From contig NZ_AP023081.1 of the NCBI RefSeq assembly GCF_026072635.1, positions 4,956,501-5,020,500 of the forward strand: 64,000 nucleotides of DNA, given 5' to 3'. This DNA comes from Pseudomonas solani. Its GTDB lineage: Bacteria > Pseudomonadota > Gammaproteobacteria > Pseudomonadales > Pseudomonadaceae. The position numbers and the translations under genes were made by a program. Positions 7,693 through 21,830 of the stretch are shown here, piece after piece. How positions within the stretch are numbered: position 1 is the first letter of the stretch; each line of letters opens with the position of its first letter. The notes under the pieces were generated by a model, which saw only the letters and a list, made by a program, of their open reading frames with translations, did not search any database and was not told the origin of the DNA.

Positions 7693-8892
7693 ATGAGGGT
7701 TCAGATAGTTGACGACGATCCGTGGATTGCCAATCTGCTGGAACAATTGGTCCTGAGCATCCGCTCCGGCGCTGAAATCGAATGCTTCGCCTCGGTGCAG
7801 GCCGCCATCGACGCCTGGCAACCGAACCGCTACCAGTTGGTGATCGTCGACTGGAACTTGCCGGACGGCACCGGGCTGGACGTGATGCAGAAGATCCGCC
7901 GGCTGGACAAGGACGTGCCGCTGCTGGTGGTGACCGGCCGCGCCGACCGCGAAAGCGTGCTGGCGGCCCGGCCCTTGGGCATCAGCGCCTACATCACCAA
8001 GCCCTTCGATGTGCCCAAGGTACTTGCCTGCCTGGAAAGCCTGCTGCCCGCCGATGTAACGGCAGCGGAGCCGGAGGCGCGGCAGGTCAGCTTCGAAGAG
8101 CACCTGCGCAGCCTCACCCCGGAGCAGCTGGATGTACCGCTGCTCTCCGATGTGAAGGACAAGTTGCAGCAGGCCAGTCGCGGCGTGTCCATGGACTTCC
8201 AGGAGCTGGCCGCGGACTGGAATCGCGACCCGGCGCTCTGCGCCTACCTCATCGCTGCTGCCAACAGCGCCGTCTACGGCGGCGGCCAGGCGCCCTGCAC
8301 CAGCCTGCCCGACGCGCTCAAGCGCCTGGGCGCACGCACCTGCATGAACCTCGCCACCGCCCTGGCCCTGCGCCAGGCCGGCAGCACCACCGACCCCTTC
8401 CTGAAGATATTCCTGCAGAACTACCTCGACGAGATCGACCAGCTCGCCGAGACGGTGGTGCGCACCGCGCGCCAGTGCGGCCTCGACCATGGCGCCCTGC
8501 AGGCGGCGGCCTTGCTCTACCGCCTGGGCGAGATGTGCGTGATCTTCCAGGCTCAGGAGTGGGCCCGGCAAAGCCGCCAGAGCATCGACGACAACACCCT
8601 GTTGAAGGCCTTCGCCGACTTCGCCGAACCCCTGGCCATCCGCCTCAAGGCGCACTGGGGCCTGCCCATGGCCCTGCGCGAGCTGATCGGCGCCTGCTAT
8701 GCGTTGCCGCAGTTCCAGGTGCGGCAGGAACAGGCGGTCATGCGCCTCGCCGCTGCCCAATGCGGCAATGAGTCTGCGGCCGAGATCGAACGCCTCAAGC
8801 GCCTGGCGGGGTGGGGTAGGGGAAGACACGGGGCACGCCGTTGCCGCCCCTTGTGGGCGAATTCATTGGCGATGCTTTTAATCGTTCTGTAG
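7693..8892 (+). CDS. response regulator with HDOD output domain
   Basis: A 399-residue protein: an N-terminal receiver (about 1-120; acidic pair VDDD, phosphoacceptor Asp in VIVDWNLPDG, Lys in ITKPFDVP) and an HDOD domain (about 145-345). HDOD is a degenerate HD-related fold without catalysis that often relays signals in motility or c-di-GMP pathways. Near the end, the last 20 or so codons (from about residue 375) read through a REP-like palindrome at 8851-8875, giving a tail unlikely to be ancestral. GAGGG lies before the ATG at 7693. The cognate kinase is not obvious; the divergent HD-GYP gene is a likely functional neighbour. Confidence 0.85.
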   Translation: MRVQIVDDDPWIANLLEQLVLSIRSGAEIECFASVQAAIDAWQPNRYQLVIVDWNLPDGTGLDVMQKIRRLDKDVPLLVVTGRADRESVLAARPLGISAYITKPFDVPKVLACLESLLPADVTAAEPEARQVSFEEHLRSLTPEQLDVPLLSDVKDKLQQASRGVSMDFQELAADWNRDPALCAYLIAAANSAVYGGGQAPCTSLPDALKRLGARTCMNLATALALRQAGSTTDPFLKIFLQNYLDEIDQLAETVVRTARQCGLDHGALQAAALLYRLGEMCVIFQAQEWARQSRQSIDDNTLLKAFADFAEPLAIRLKAHWGLPMALRELIGACYALPQFQVRQEQAVMRLAAAQCGNESAAEIERLKRLAGWGRGRHGARRCRPLWANSLAMLLIVL

Positions 8893-9135
8893 CCCGGACT
8901 TCAGTCCGGGAATTTCGGCAGCCTCGCTCCTGGGCTGAAGCCCAGGCTACGCCTGTAGGGGCGACTTCAGTCGCCAAGCGGCGCGTAGCGCCGCCGCACT
9001 TGTGGGAGCGAATTCATTCGCGAAATGGAGGGAACGCAGCGCCGCCCACCCTCACAGCCCAGGCGGGCCGCCATTGGTGGATGAAAAAAGCGCCATCCAC
9101 CCTACGCATCGGTCGGCGCCGTAGGGTGGGTGAGC
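8851..9135. repeat. cluster of REP-like palindromes
   Basis: Successive palindromes here include GGGCGAATTCATTGGC (8855), CCGGACTTCAGTCCGG (8893), CTGGGCTGAAGCCCAG (8930), GGCGACTTCAGTCGCC (8959), GCGGCGCGTAGCGCCGC (8980), GAGCGAATTCATTCGC (9006) and the GGTGGATGAAAAAAGCGCCATCCACC hairpin near 9074-9103. The first overlaps the 3' end of the HDOD gene. No gene is seen in 8893-9289; the last 150 bases presumably hold the promoter of the next operon. Confidence 0.8.
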
Positions 9136-9289
9136 CCCGCATGTTCCAGGGTTGCTCCGGCAACCCCCGTCACAACGGCTAGCCTGTTGGAGTCTTTCTC
9201 CATACGGCAAGGTGGAACCTGAGCGTCGGATAACTTCGTCTAGGCTGTCAGTTACTCAGCACCATAGTGTCAATCGGGGTAGCCAGGGA

Positions 9290-11013
9290 ATGCACGACCT
9301 CTTCAGCCACGACCCAGTGATCCTCATCGTCGACGACCAGGCGACCCATATCCGCGTGCTCAGCGAAGCGGTGCGCGACCTGGCCGCCGTGCACATCGCC
9401 AACGGTGGGCCGGGCACCCTGGAGATCGCCCGTTCCTGCCGCCCGGACGTGGTGCTGCTGGATATCGAGATGCCGCAGATGAACGGCTTCGAGATCTGCC
9501 GTGCATTCAAGGCCGACCCCAAGCTGTGCGATGCCTCGATCATCTTCGTTACCTCCCACAGCGAGCCGGAAAACGAGCTGAAAGCCCTGGAATCCGGCGC
9601 CTTGGGCTTTATCCAGAAGCCGCTCAACCTGCCTGTGGTGCGCGCCCATGTGAAGGCCCACCTGAGCCTGCGCGAACAGGCCAAGCGGGTGGCCTACGTC
9701 GATGCGCTCACCGGCCTGCCCAACCGCTCGCTGCTCAAGGACCGTGCCGCCCAGGCGCTGCAGAAGGCGCGGCGCGGCGAAGGCAAGGTGGCGATGCTGA
9801 TGCTCGACCTGGACAACTTCAAGTTCATCAACGACTCCATCGGCCACACCACCGGGGACCAGGTGCTGCGCGAGGTGGCGCTGCGCCTCTCGGGCACGGC
9901 ACGCGCCGTCGACACCGTCAGCCGCCAGGGCGGCGACGAGTTCGTGGTGCTGCTGCCGGATATCCAGGGCTTCGAAGCGGTGAGCGACTTCGCCGAGCGC
10001 CTGCTGACGACCATCGCCCTGCCGCTGACCATCAACGGCGCCCGCTACGACCTCTCGGCCAGCATCGGCATCAGCGTCTACCCGGACGATTGCGACAACC
10101 TGGAATCCCTCTACCGCTACGCCGACTCGGCCATGTACCAGGCCAAGGTCGAGGGGCGGAATCGCTTCCGCTTCTTCTCCGAGAAGATCGAAGCCAGCAC
10201 CCGCGCCCGCCACATGCTCGAGCGCCACATGCGCCGGGCCCTGGAGCAGCGGGTGTTCGAGGTGTTCTACCAGGCCAAGATCGACGCCGCCGACGGCCGC
10301 CCCATGGGTATCGAGGCGCTGATCCGCTGGCGCACCGCCGACGGCTCGCTGGTGTCGCCGGCCGACTTCATCCCCCTGGCCGAGGAAACCGGGCTGATCA
10401 TCCCCATCGGCAAGTACGTGATGCTGCAGGCCTGCAACGACGCCAAGCGCCTGCTGGAAATGGGCTACCCGCTGTGCCTCAGCGTGAACATCTCCGCCGT
10501 GCAGTTCCGTGAGGAAAGCTTCCTCGGCATGGTCAAGGACATCCTCCAGGAATCGGGCCTGCCGCCCAGCCACCTGGAGCTGGAAATCACCGAAGGGGTG
10601 CTGGCCCACGACATCGACAAGACCCGCAAGACCCTGCTGGAACTCAAGGACGTGGGTGTGCGCATCGCCATCGACGACTTCGGCACCGGCTACTCCAGCC
10701 TCGCCTACCTCAAGCGCCTGCCCATCGACGTGCTGAAGATCGACCAGAGCTTCGTCCGCGAGATGCTCACCGACCGCAGCGACGCGGCGATCATCGAAGC
10801 GGTGATCCGCCTGGCCCAGGCCCTGGGGCTGGACCTGGTGGCCGAAGGCGTCGAGCACCGCGAGCAGGCGCGGCTGCTGCTCGGGCTGGGCTGCCGGATC
10901 ATGCAGGGTTACCTGTTCGGCCGGCCGGTGCCCTTTCCCGAGGCCAGCCGCTTTCTCGCCGAGAACACCTCCCACCCGCAACGCTGGCTCGACACCGACG
11001 ACGGAGCCGGCCA

Positions 11014-11017
<4 letters not shown>
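9290..11017 (+). CDS. response regulator with GGDEF and EAL domains
   Basis: A 575-residue soluble protein with three domains. The receiver (about 1-125) has VDDQ, a phosphoacceptor in VLLDIEMPQMNG and a Lys in FIQKPLN. The GGDEF domain (about 140-300) has an intact RQGGDEFVVLL. The EAL domain (about 320-560) has GIEALIRW, DDFGTGYSSLAYL, LKIDQSFV and VAEGVE, all the metal- and substrate-binding motifs of an active phosphodiesterase. It can in principle both make and degrade c-di-GMP. AGGGA directly abuts the ATG, with GGGG about ten bases upstream. The stop overlaps the start of the next gene by four bases (ATGA), so the large hybrid kinase is its likely partner. Confidence 0.9.
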
Positions 11018-15912
<4,895 letters not shown>

Positions 15913-15992
15913 GTGGCGGGGGAGCTGTCCTGCGCTCTTCGCAGCAGGTATCGTGCGCACCTTCCCCAGGTGTTCGTCAGGGTTTTCGCTCC

Positions 15993-16571
15993 ATGATCAG
16001 CTCGTCGTTTCGGCTCGCCGTCCTCGGCATTGCCACCCTCTGCTCGGCCGCCGCCTTCGCCCGGGTCGAGGTGGAGGCCGTGCAGCACAAGAGCGGCCCC
16101 ATGCTGGTGGCCAAGGTTTCCGAAGACATCGCCCCCGGCGACTACGACGCACTGATGAAGGGGGTGCTCGGCCACCCCGGCAAGTTCGCGCGCAAGATCG
16201 TCATCCTCGACAGCATCGGCGGCAGCGTGCCGGAGGCCATCCGCATGGGCCGCCTGCTGCGCGAAACCGGCTTCGACGCGCTGGTGCCGTCCACCGGCCT
16301 GTGCCAGGGCACCTGCGTCTACCTGCTGGCCGCCGGGCGCGGCAAGATGGTGCGCGGCTCGGTGGGCCTGCACCGCCCGTACTACGCCCACGGCGACTCC
16401 TCCCGCGACCAGGCGCTGTACAAGGGCGTGCGCTACAACTCCGCCGCCTACTTCAAGGAAATGAACATCCCGCCCAGCCTGCTGGAAGACATGCAACGCA
16501 TCGACCCCCGGCAGATGCGCGTGCTCTCGGCGTCCGACCTGGCGCGCTACCGCCTCGCCGCCGGCAAATAG
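15993..16571 (+). CDS. periplasmic ClpP/crotonase-fold protein (COG3904-like)
   Basis: A 192-residue exported protein with an N-terminal signal peptide (cleavage after ATLCSAAAFA). The rest resembles COG3904 periplasmic proteins with a ClpP-like fold. The oxyanion-loop motif is ILDSIGGSVPEAIRMGRLLR, and the later segment LCQGTCVYLLAAG corresponds to the usual C-x-S-AC helix that carries the nucleophilic serine. Here that position is threonine. The histidine-containing SVGLHRPYY is conserved. Whether it is a protease is unknown. It lies 80 bases after the hybrid kinase and may be transcribed with it. Confidence 0.7.
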   Translation: MISSSFRLAVLGIATLCSAAAFARVEVEAVQHKSGPMLVAKVSEDIAPGDYDALMKGVLGHPGKFARKIVILDSIGGSVPEAIRMGRLLRETGFDALVPSTGLCQGTCVYLLAAGRGKMVRGSVGLHRPYYAHGDSSRDQALYKGVRYNSAAYFKEMNIPPSLLEDMQRIDPRQMRVLSASDLARYRLAAGK

Positions 16572-16664
16572 GCCGATCAAAACCGACCAAACGCCCTGTT
16601 GGCGGGCTTTGCACGCCTGTATAAGAGGCGATAGGCCATCACGCAGTCGCCGAGATCAACCGTC

Positions 16665-17639
16665 ATGAGAGAAGAAGTCGAAACCACCAACGCGGTCTAC
16701 AAGACGTTGCTGGAATCCACCAAGGCGATCCCCTGGAAAATCGATTGGAAGACCATGACCTTCGCCTACATCGGCCCGCAGATCGAAACCCTGCTGGGCT
16801 GGAGCCCGGCGAGCTGGGTCGGGGTCAACGACTGGGCCGAGCGCATGCACCCCGAGGACCGCGACGCGGTGGTCGCCTTCTGCGTCTCCCAATCCCAGGC
16901 CGGTACCGACCATGAAGCCGACTACCGCGCCCTGACCGCCGCCGGCGACTACGTGTGGATACGCGACGTGGTGCACGTGATGCGCGACGAGGCGGGCGAG
17001 GTGGAAGCGCTGATCGGCTTCATGTTCGACATCAGCGAGCGCAAGCACGCCGAGCAGAAGCTGGTGGAGTTGCAGAAGCAACTGGAGGAGTACTCCTACA
17101 AGGACGGCCTCACCGGCGTCGCCAACCGGCGCATGGTCGACTCGACCCTCGACGTGGAATGGGCCAACGCCCAGCGCACCCAGCAGCCGCTCTCGCTGAT
17201 CCTCCTCGATATCGACTACTTCAAGCAGTACAACGACCACTACGGCCATATCCAGGGCGACGACTGCCTGAAGAGCGTCGGCCAGGCGCTCACCGCCGCC
17301 GCCAACCGCCCACGGGACCTGGTGGGGCGCTTCGGTGGTGAGGAATTCGTGCTCATCCTCCCGGAAACCGACGCCGACGCCGCCCGCCAGGTGGCCGAAC
17401 GCTGCCGCCGCCTGCTGCGCGAGCGCTGCATCCCCCACGAGAAGTCCGGCGTCGCCTCGCTGCTCACCATCAGCCTTGGCGTCGGCACCATCATCCCCAC
17501 CCACCACGACCGCGCCCTGACCTTCGTCGAAGCCGTCGACCGCCTGCTCTACCGCGCCAAGCAGGGCGGCCGCAACCGCTTCGAAGCCGGCCAATGGCTG
17601 GACGCCGACGCCCGGCAGGAGCAGGGCGGAACAGCCTGA
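16665..17639 (+). CDS. PAS-GGDEF diguanylate cyclase
   Basis: A 324-residue cytoplasmic protein with a PAS domain (about 10-130; the HPEDRDAV and DYVWIRDV strands are typical PAS_3) and a GGDEF domain (about 145-310). The active-site motif is FGGEEFVLIL. Upstream of it RPRDLVGRF provides a canonical RxxD inhibitory site, so product feedback is expected. It should synthesise c-di-GMP in response to a ligand or redox signal sensed by PAS. No transmembrane segment is seen. It is probably monocistronic, followed by a repeat-filled gap. Confidence 0.92.
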   Translation: MREEVETTNAVYKTLLESTKAIPWKIDWKTMTFAYIGPQIETLLGWSPASWVGVNDWAERMHPEDRDAVVAFCVSQSQAGTDHEADYRALTAAGDYVWIRDVVHVMRDEAGEVEALIGFMFDISERKHAEQKLVELQKQLEEYSYKDGLTGVANRRMVDSTLDVEWANAQRTQQPLSLILLDIDYFKQYNDHYGHIQGDDCLKSVGQALTAAANRPRDLVGRFGGEEFVLILPETDADAARQVAERCRRLLRERCIPHEKSGVASLLTISLGVGTIIPTHHDRALTFVEAVDRLLYRAKQGGRNRFEAGQWLDADARQEQGGTA

Positions 17640-17657
17640 ACGGCTGCGCTCCCGCCC

Positions 17658-18022
17658 GTAGGTTGGCGCCGAGCGCAGCGAGGCCCAACGCATCGGCGCT
17701 CGCCTATTTCGCGAATGAATTCGCTCCCACGTCGAGGCAAGGAGTGGCCCCGTAGGGCGGGTGCAACCCGCGTGTGGCGCGGTGCCGTGATTGCCGGGTT
17801 TTACCCGACCTACGTGCTCCGTTCCACTCCCGGGCTGAAGCCCGGGCTACATCTGGGCGAATGCGCCCCCGCCCGTAGGTTGGCGCCGAGCGCAGCGAGG
17901 CCCAACGCAGCGGCCTTCACCTTTTTCGCGAATGAATTCGCTCCCACGAAGGTGGATGGCAACGCGCCGTGGTTGCCGGGTTTCACCCGACCTACGCCCT
18001 GGGCGAATGAATTCGCCCCTAC
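17658..18022. repeat. REP-like palindrome cluster between the cyclase gene and nirD
   Basis: Single hairpins of the GTAGGTTGGCGCC type occur at 17658-17689 and about 17876-17907. GCGAATGAATTCGC palindromes occur near 17710, 17930 and 18003, and a CCCGGGCTGAAGCCCGGG-type palindrome near 17828. The last copy ends in CCTAC at 18018-18022 and supplies the TAG stop codon of nirD. No gene is seen in the gap. Confidence 0.8.
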
Positions 18023-18399
18023 AACGTGTCTATCGCCACTTCCACCGCGTCGCCGTTGACCCGTACCGGCCAGGTGCGCAGGCGTTGTTCGGGGTATTCC
18101 AGGCAGCTGCCGTCTTCCAGGCGGAAGTGCTGCTTGTACAGCGGCGAGGCGATCACCAGGTCGCCCTTGAGCTGGCCGACGATGCCGCGGCCGATGACGT
18201 TGGCGCCGGATTTCGGGTCGCGGTTGTCGAGGGCGAAGACGCGCTCGCCGTCCGCCTGGGGCAGGTGGAAGAGGGCGACCTGCTCGCCATCGAGCCAGGC
18301 GACCACGCCGGAGTTGGCCACCAGGTCGTGGCGGCTGCACAGCGGGCGCCACTGGGTGGCGGTGGAGGTGTCGAGTTGCAGGGCGTTGGATGGGCTCAT
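18019..18399 (-). CDS. nirD: assimilatory nitrite reductase small subunit
   Basis: A 126-residue Rieske-fold subunit of NADH-dependent nitrite reductase; NirD lacks the Rieske cluster ligands, as expected. Features include WRPLCSRHDLVANSGVVAWL at the N terminus, ALDNRDPKSGANVIGRGIVG and SPLYKQHFRLEDGSCLEYPE, all typical of NirD. The start codon overlaps the nirB stop (TGATG), so translation is coupled. With NirB it reduces nitrite to ammonium in the cytoplasm. The usual downstream nitrate reductase (nasA) is not present. The stop codon is supplied by the end of a repeat. Confidence 0.92.
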   Translation of the reverse strand: MSPSNALQLDTSTATQWRPLCSRHDLVANSGVVAWLDGEQVALFHLPQADGERVFALDNRDPKSGANVIGRGIVGQLKGDLVIASPLYKQHFRLEDGSCLEYPEQRLRTWPVRVNGDAVEVAIDTL

Positions 18400-20956
18400 C
18401 AGAGTGCCTCCTCGGTGAAGGGGATCAGGTGGAGTTCGCGTGCGCTGATCGGCCGGCGCTGGCCGCGTTCCTGCACGAAGTGGATGTCCGGGTCGCCGCG
18501 CCGGTCGTTGACGAAGGTGCGGAAGCGCTTGAGCTTCTCCGGGTCCTTCAGGGCGTTGGCCCATTCGCATTCGTAGCGGTCCACCACCAGCTGCATCTGC
18601 GCTTCCAGCTCGGCGCCCAGGCCCAGGCTGTCGTCGAGGATCACCGCCTTGAGGTAGTCCAGCCCGCCTTCCAGGCTCTCGCGCCACACCGAGGTGCGCT
18701 GCAGCTTGTCGGCGGTGCGCACGTAGAACATCAGCACGCGGTCGATGGCGCGCACCAGGCCCTCGTCATCGAGGTCGGTAGCGAACAGCTCGGCGTGGCG
18801 CGGGCGCATGCCGCCGTTGCCGCAGATGTAGAGGTTCCAGCCCTTCTCGGTGGCGATCACGCCGATGTCCTTGCTCTGTGCCTCGGCGCATTCGCGGGTG
18901 CAGCCGGAGACGGCGAACTTGATCTTGTGCGGCGAGCGCAGGCCCTTGTAGCGGTTCTCCAGGTGCAGGGCCATGGCTACGCTGTCCTGCACGCCGTAGC
19001 GGCACCAGGTGCTGCCGACGCAGGACTTCACCGTGCGCAGGGACTTGCCGTAGGCGTGGCCGGTCTCGAAGCCGGCGGCGATCAGCTCGCCCCAGATAGC
19101 CGGCAGCTCGTGCAGCTGGGCGCCGAACAGGTCGATGCGCTGGCCGCCGGTGATCTTGGTGTAGAGGTCGTACTTCTTCGCCACCTGGCCGAGGACGATG
19201 AGCTTGTCCGGGGTGATCTCGCCCCCGGCGATGCGCGGCACGATGGAGTAGGTGCCGTTCTTCTGCATGTTCGCCATGAAGGTGTCGTTGGTGTCCTGCA
19301 GCGGCACCAGCGCCGGGTCGGTGATGGACTGGTTCCAGCAGGACGCGAGGATCGAGCCCACCGCCGGCTTGCAGGTGTCGCAGCCGGTGTGGCCACGGCC
19401 GTGGCGGGCCAGCAGCTCCTCGAAGGTTTGGATGCCCTCCACCCGCACCAGTGCGTAGAGCTCCTGGCGGGTGTGGGCGAAGTGTTCGCACAGGCTCTTG
19501 TCCACGGCCACGCCCCGGGCGCTCAGCTCGTGCTCGAACACCTGCTTGAGCAGGGCGCTGCAACCGCCGCAGCCAGTGGCCGCCTTGGTCTGCGCCTTGA
19601 GTTCGCCGAGGTCGGTGCAGCCGGCGTCCACCGCGCAGCACACCGCGCCCTTGCTGACGTTGTGGCACGAGCAGATGGTCGCGCTGGCGGGCAGGGCGTC
19701 GGCGCCCAGGGTCGGCGCGGCGTCGCCGAGGGGCAGGATCAGGCCCGAGGGCTCCGCCGGCAGCTTGATGCCGTTCTGGGCGTATTGCAGCAGGGTGTCG
19801 TAGTAGCTGTTGTCCCCCACCAGCACCGCGCCCAGCACGTGCTGGCCATCGGCGGAGACCACCAGGCGCCGGTAGCTGGCGCTGGCTTCGTCGATGAAGC
19901 GGTAGCTGCGTGCGCCGGGGTGGCGGCGTGGGCATCGCCGATGGAGCCCACGTCCACCCCCAGCAGCTTGAGCTTGGTGGACATGTCGGCGCCGGTGAAG
20001 GGCTCGTGGGGCTGGCCGGCCAGCAGCGCGGCGAGATTGCGCGCCATGCTGTAGCCGGGGGCGACCAGGCCGAAGACGCTGCCGTTCCAGGAGGCGCACT
20101 CGCCGATGGCGAAGATCGCCGGGTCGCTGGTGCGGCAGTCGTTGTCGATCACCACGCCGCCGCGCGGCGCCACCTCCAGGCCGGCGGCGCGGCCGAGGGC
20201 GTCCTGGGGGCGGATGCCGGCAGAGAAGACGATCAGGTCGGTTTCGAGGAATTCGCCGTCATTGAACTGCATGCGGTAGGCGTATTCCTCGCCGACGACG
20301 ATCTCCTGGGTGGCGCGCGACAGGTGCACGCCCACGCCCAGGGCTTCGATGCGGGCGCGCAGGGCGGCGCCGCCGTCGGCATCCAGCTGCACGGGCATCA
20401 GCCGGGGGGCGAACTCCACCACGTGGGCCTCCAGGCCCAGGGACTTCAGCGCGTTGGCGGCCTCCAGGCCCAGCAGGCCACCGCCCACCACCACGCCCCG
20501 GCGGGCGCTGGCGGCGGCCTCGCGGATGCCGTCCAGGTCGTCCAGGGTGCGGTAGACCAGGCGCGAGCGGCCCTCGGCCCCGGGGATCGGCGGCACGAAG
20601 GGGTAGGAGCCGGTGGCCAGCACCAGGCGGTCGTAGGGCTGGCGGCCCGTCGCGGTGACCACCTCGCGGCGCTCGCGGTCGATCTCCAGCACCGCCTCGC
20701 CCAGGTGCAGGTGCACGCCGTGGCGGGCATAGAGGCCGGCGTCGCCCAGGGCCAGGGCTTCGGCATCCTTGCCGGCGAAGTATTCGGAGAGGTGCACGCG
20801 GTCGTAGGCGCGCTGGCGCTCCTCGCCGTAGACGTGCACCTGGTAGCGCGCCAGGGCACCGCGTTCGATCAACTGCTCCACGCAGTGGTGACCGACCATG
20901 CCGTTGCCGATGACGACCAGGATCTCGCTTTTGATCGGGGTGACGATGGCGTTCAT
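18399..20956 (-). CDS. nirB: assimilatory nitrite reductase large subunit, with apparent single-base frameshift
   Basis: The NADH-nitrite reductase large subunit, reconstructed at about 852 residues. It reduces nitrite to ammonium. The N-terminal FAD/NAD domain begins VVIGNGMVGHHCVEQL and includes VVVGGGLLGLEAANAL. The BFD-type [2Fe-2S] domain has SCHNVSKGAVCCAV and TGCGGCSALL. The siroheme/[4Fe-4S] half has VKSCVGSTWCRYG and VSGCTRECAEAQSKD. The reading frame changes near 19917-19920: the upstream frame runs to HAATP and the downstream frame continues GARSYRFIDEAS. One extra G in the GGGG run would restore it, so either the base is missing from the assembly or the gene is broken. It is preceded by the ANTAR leader and sigma-54 promoter. 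Confidence 0.88.
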
Positions 20957-21004
20957 GTGCCTTCCTCTGTCGAAGCCGCTGCCGGGGCGTGCGGAAAAAA
21001 ACGC

Positions 21005-21041
21005 AAAAAAAACGCCTGGAACCGTCTAGCGGCTCCAGGCG
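21005..21041 (-). terminator. leader attenuator of nirBD
   Basis: On the minus strand the stem CCTGGAGCCG-CTAGA-CGGTTCCAGG is followed directly by eight U residues, about 50 bases before the nirB start. As an intrinsic terminator inside the leader it should stop transcription before nirB unless antiterminated. Its 5' arm shares bases 21035-21040 with hairpin P2 of the ANTAR element, so the two structures exclude each other. Confidence 0.85.
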
Positions 21042-21095
21042 CCTTTGCCTGGTGTTCGTGTGGTGTGCGGAAGGGCCGCGCGGGCGTCGTTGCCC
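21035..21095 (-). promoter_or_regulatory. ANTAR-type dual-hexaloop antiterminator in the nirBD leader
   Basis: Two hairpins precede the terminator on the minus strand. P1 is GGGC-AACGAC-GCCC (21095-21082) and P2 is CCAGGC-AAAGGC-GCCTGG (21052-21035). Both loops are hexanucleotides with A at position 1 and G at position 4, the known signature of RNAs bound by ANTAR proteins such as NasR, NasT and EutV. P2 overlaps the terminator stem. The expected mechanism is that NasT, released from NasS by nitrate or nitrite, stabilises P1/P2 and allows read-through into nirBD. The nasST genes are not in the window. Confidence 0.85.
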
Positions 21096-21180
21096 TGGCC
21101 CTCCGTCCCGGTGGGTGGGTCATCGGCGACCGCCCGGGAGGCTCCTGTAGGGGGATCCCCCTCAGTGCCGAGGTAGCAAA

Positions 21181-21196
21181 AGCAGGTTGCATGCCA
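21181..21196 (-). promoter_or_regulatory. sigma-54 promoter of nirBD
   Basis: The minus strand reads TGGCATGCAACCTGCT, which has GG and GC separated by exactly ten bases, as the -24/-12 consensus TGGCAC-N5-TTGC requires. Transcription would start near 21169, giving a leader of about 210 bases. RpoN with NtrC activation is expected for nitrogen assimilation genes. I could not identify a convincing NtrC site in 21200-21370. Confidence 0.75.
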
Positions 21197-21371
21197 GGTG
21201 CCGGGGCGGCGAGTGCGCGAGGGGGATGCAGCCCTTGCGGGGCAAGGAATGCAGCGTTGCGAGGGGCGCCGGCGGTGGCGTGGATTCAGCCCGCTGCAGT
21301 GGCGCCTGGCTGAACCATAACGGGGCGGGTCGGCGCGCTCGTCCCTTTTTTGGAGCAGCGCGCCGGGGTGG

Positions 21372-21659
21372 TCACTTCAGCAGTTCGGGGTCGAGCATGT
21401 CGCATTCGAAGCTCAGCCAGCCGCCTTCGGCATTGGCGTCGCCACCGGTGATCGGGCCGTAGTAGGACAGGCCGTTGTTCAGGGTGATGCACACATGGGT
21501 GGGCTCGTCCGGGGCGGCCAGCTGGCCGTTGAAGTGCACCTTCATCACGCCGGCGGTGACGGTCTCCAGGCCGACATCCACGGCGGCGTTGTCCACCGCC
21601 TCGTTCTCGCGGCCGTGGTGTTCGGCGCTGACGGTCAGGGTGACGGTGTCCTGGTACAT
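21372..21659 (-). CDS. small conserved-looking hypothetical protein
   Basis: A 95-residue acidic protein with no signal peptide or membrane segment. I do not recognise a named family. The sequence is rich in predicted beta strands (DTVTLTVSAEHHG, MKVHFNGQLAAPDEPTHVCITL). GGAGATC lies nine bases before the ATG, and codon use matches the host, which supports it as a real gene. It ends about 180 bases upstream of the nirBD promoter on the same strand, so read-through into the nirBD leader is possible but not shown. Confidence 0.6.
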   Translation of the reverse strand: MYQDTVTLTVSAEHHGRENEAVDNAAVDVGLETVTAGVMKVHFNGQLAAPDEPTHVCITLNNGLSYYGPITGGDANAEGGWLSFECDMLDPELLK

Positions 21660-21830
21660 GGGGGATCTCCAACAGGGGAAGGGCGCGAGGCCGGAATGCC
21701 GCTAGGGTATGCCAGCGCCGGGTGCGCGGCCATGGATGGCGGCGAAAAAAACGCGCCCCGCACGTCAGCCAGGTCGAACCCGGCCCGGCATCGCCCCTCG
21801 AACCCTCTACAGCCCAAGAGGAGAGACGTC

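Noticed and set aside
21200..21370. NtrC enhancer upstream of the nirBD sigma-54 promoter
   Set aside because: No clear GCACC-N5-GGTGC-like dyad was found; GC-rich partial matches are too common here.
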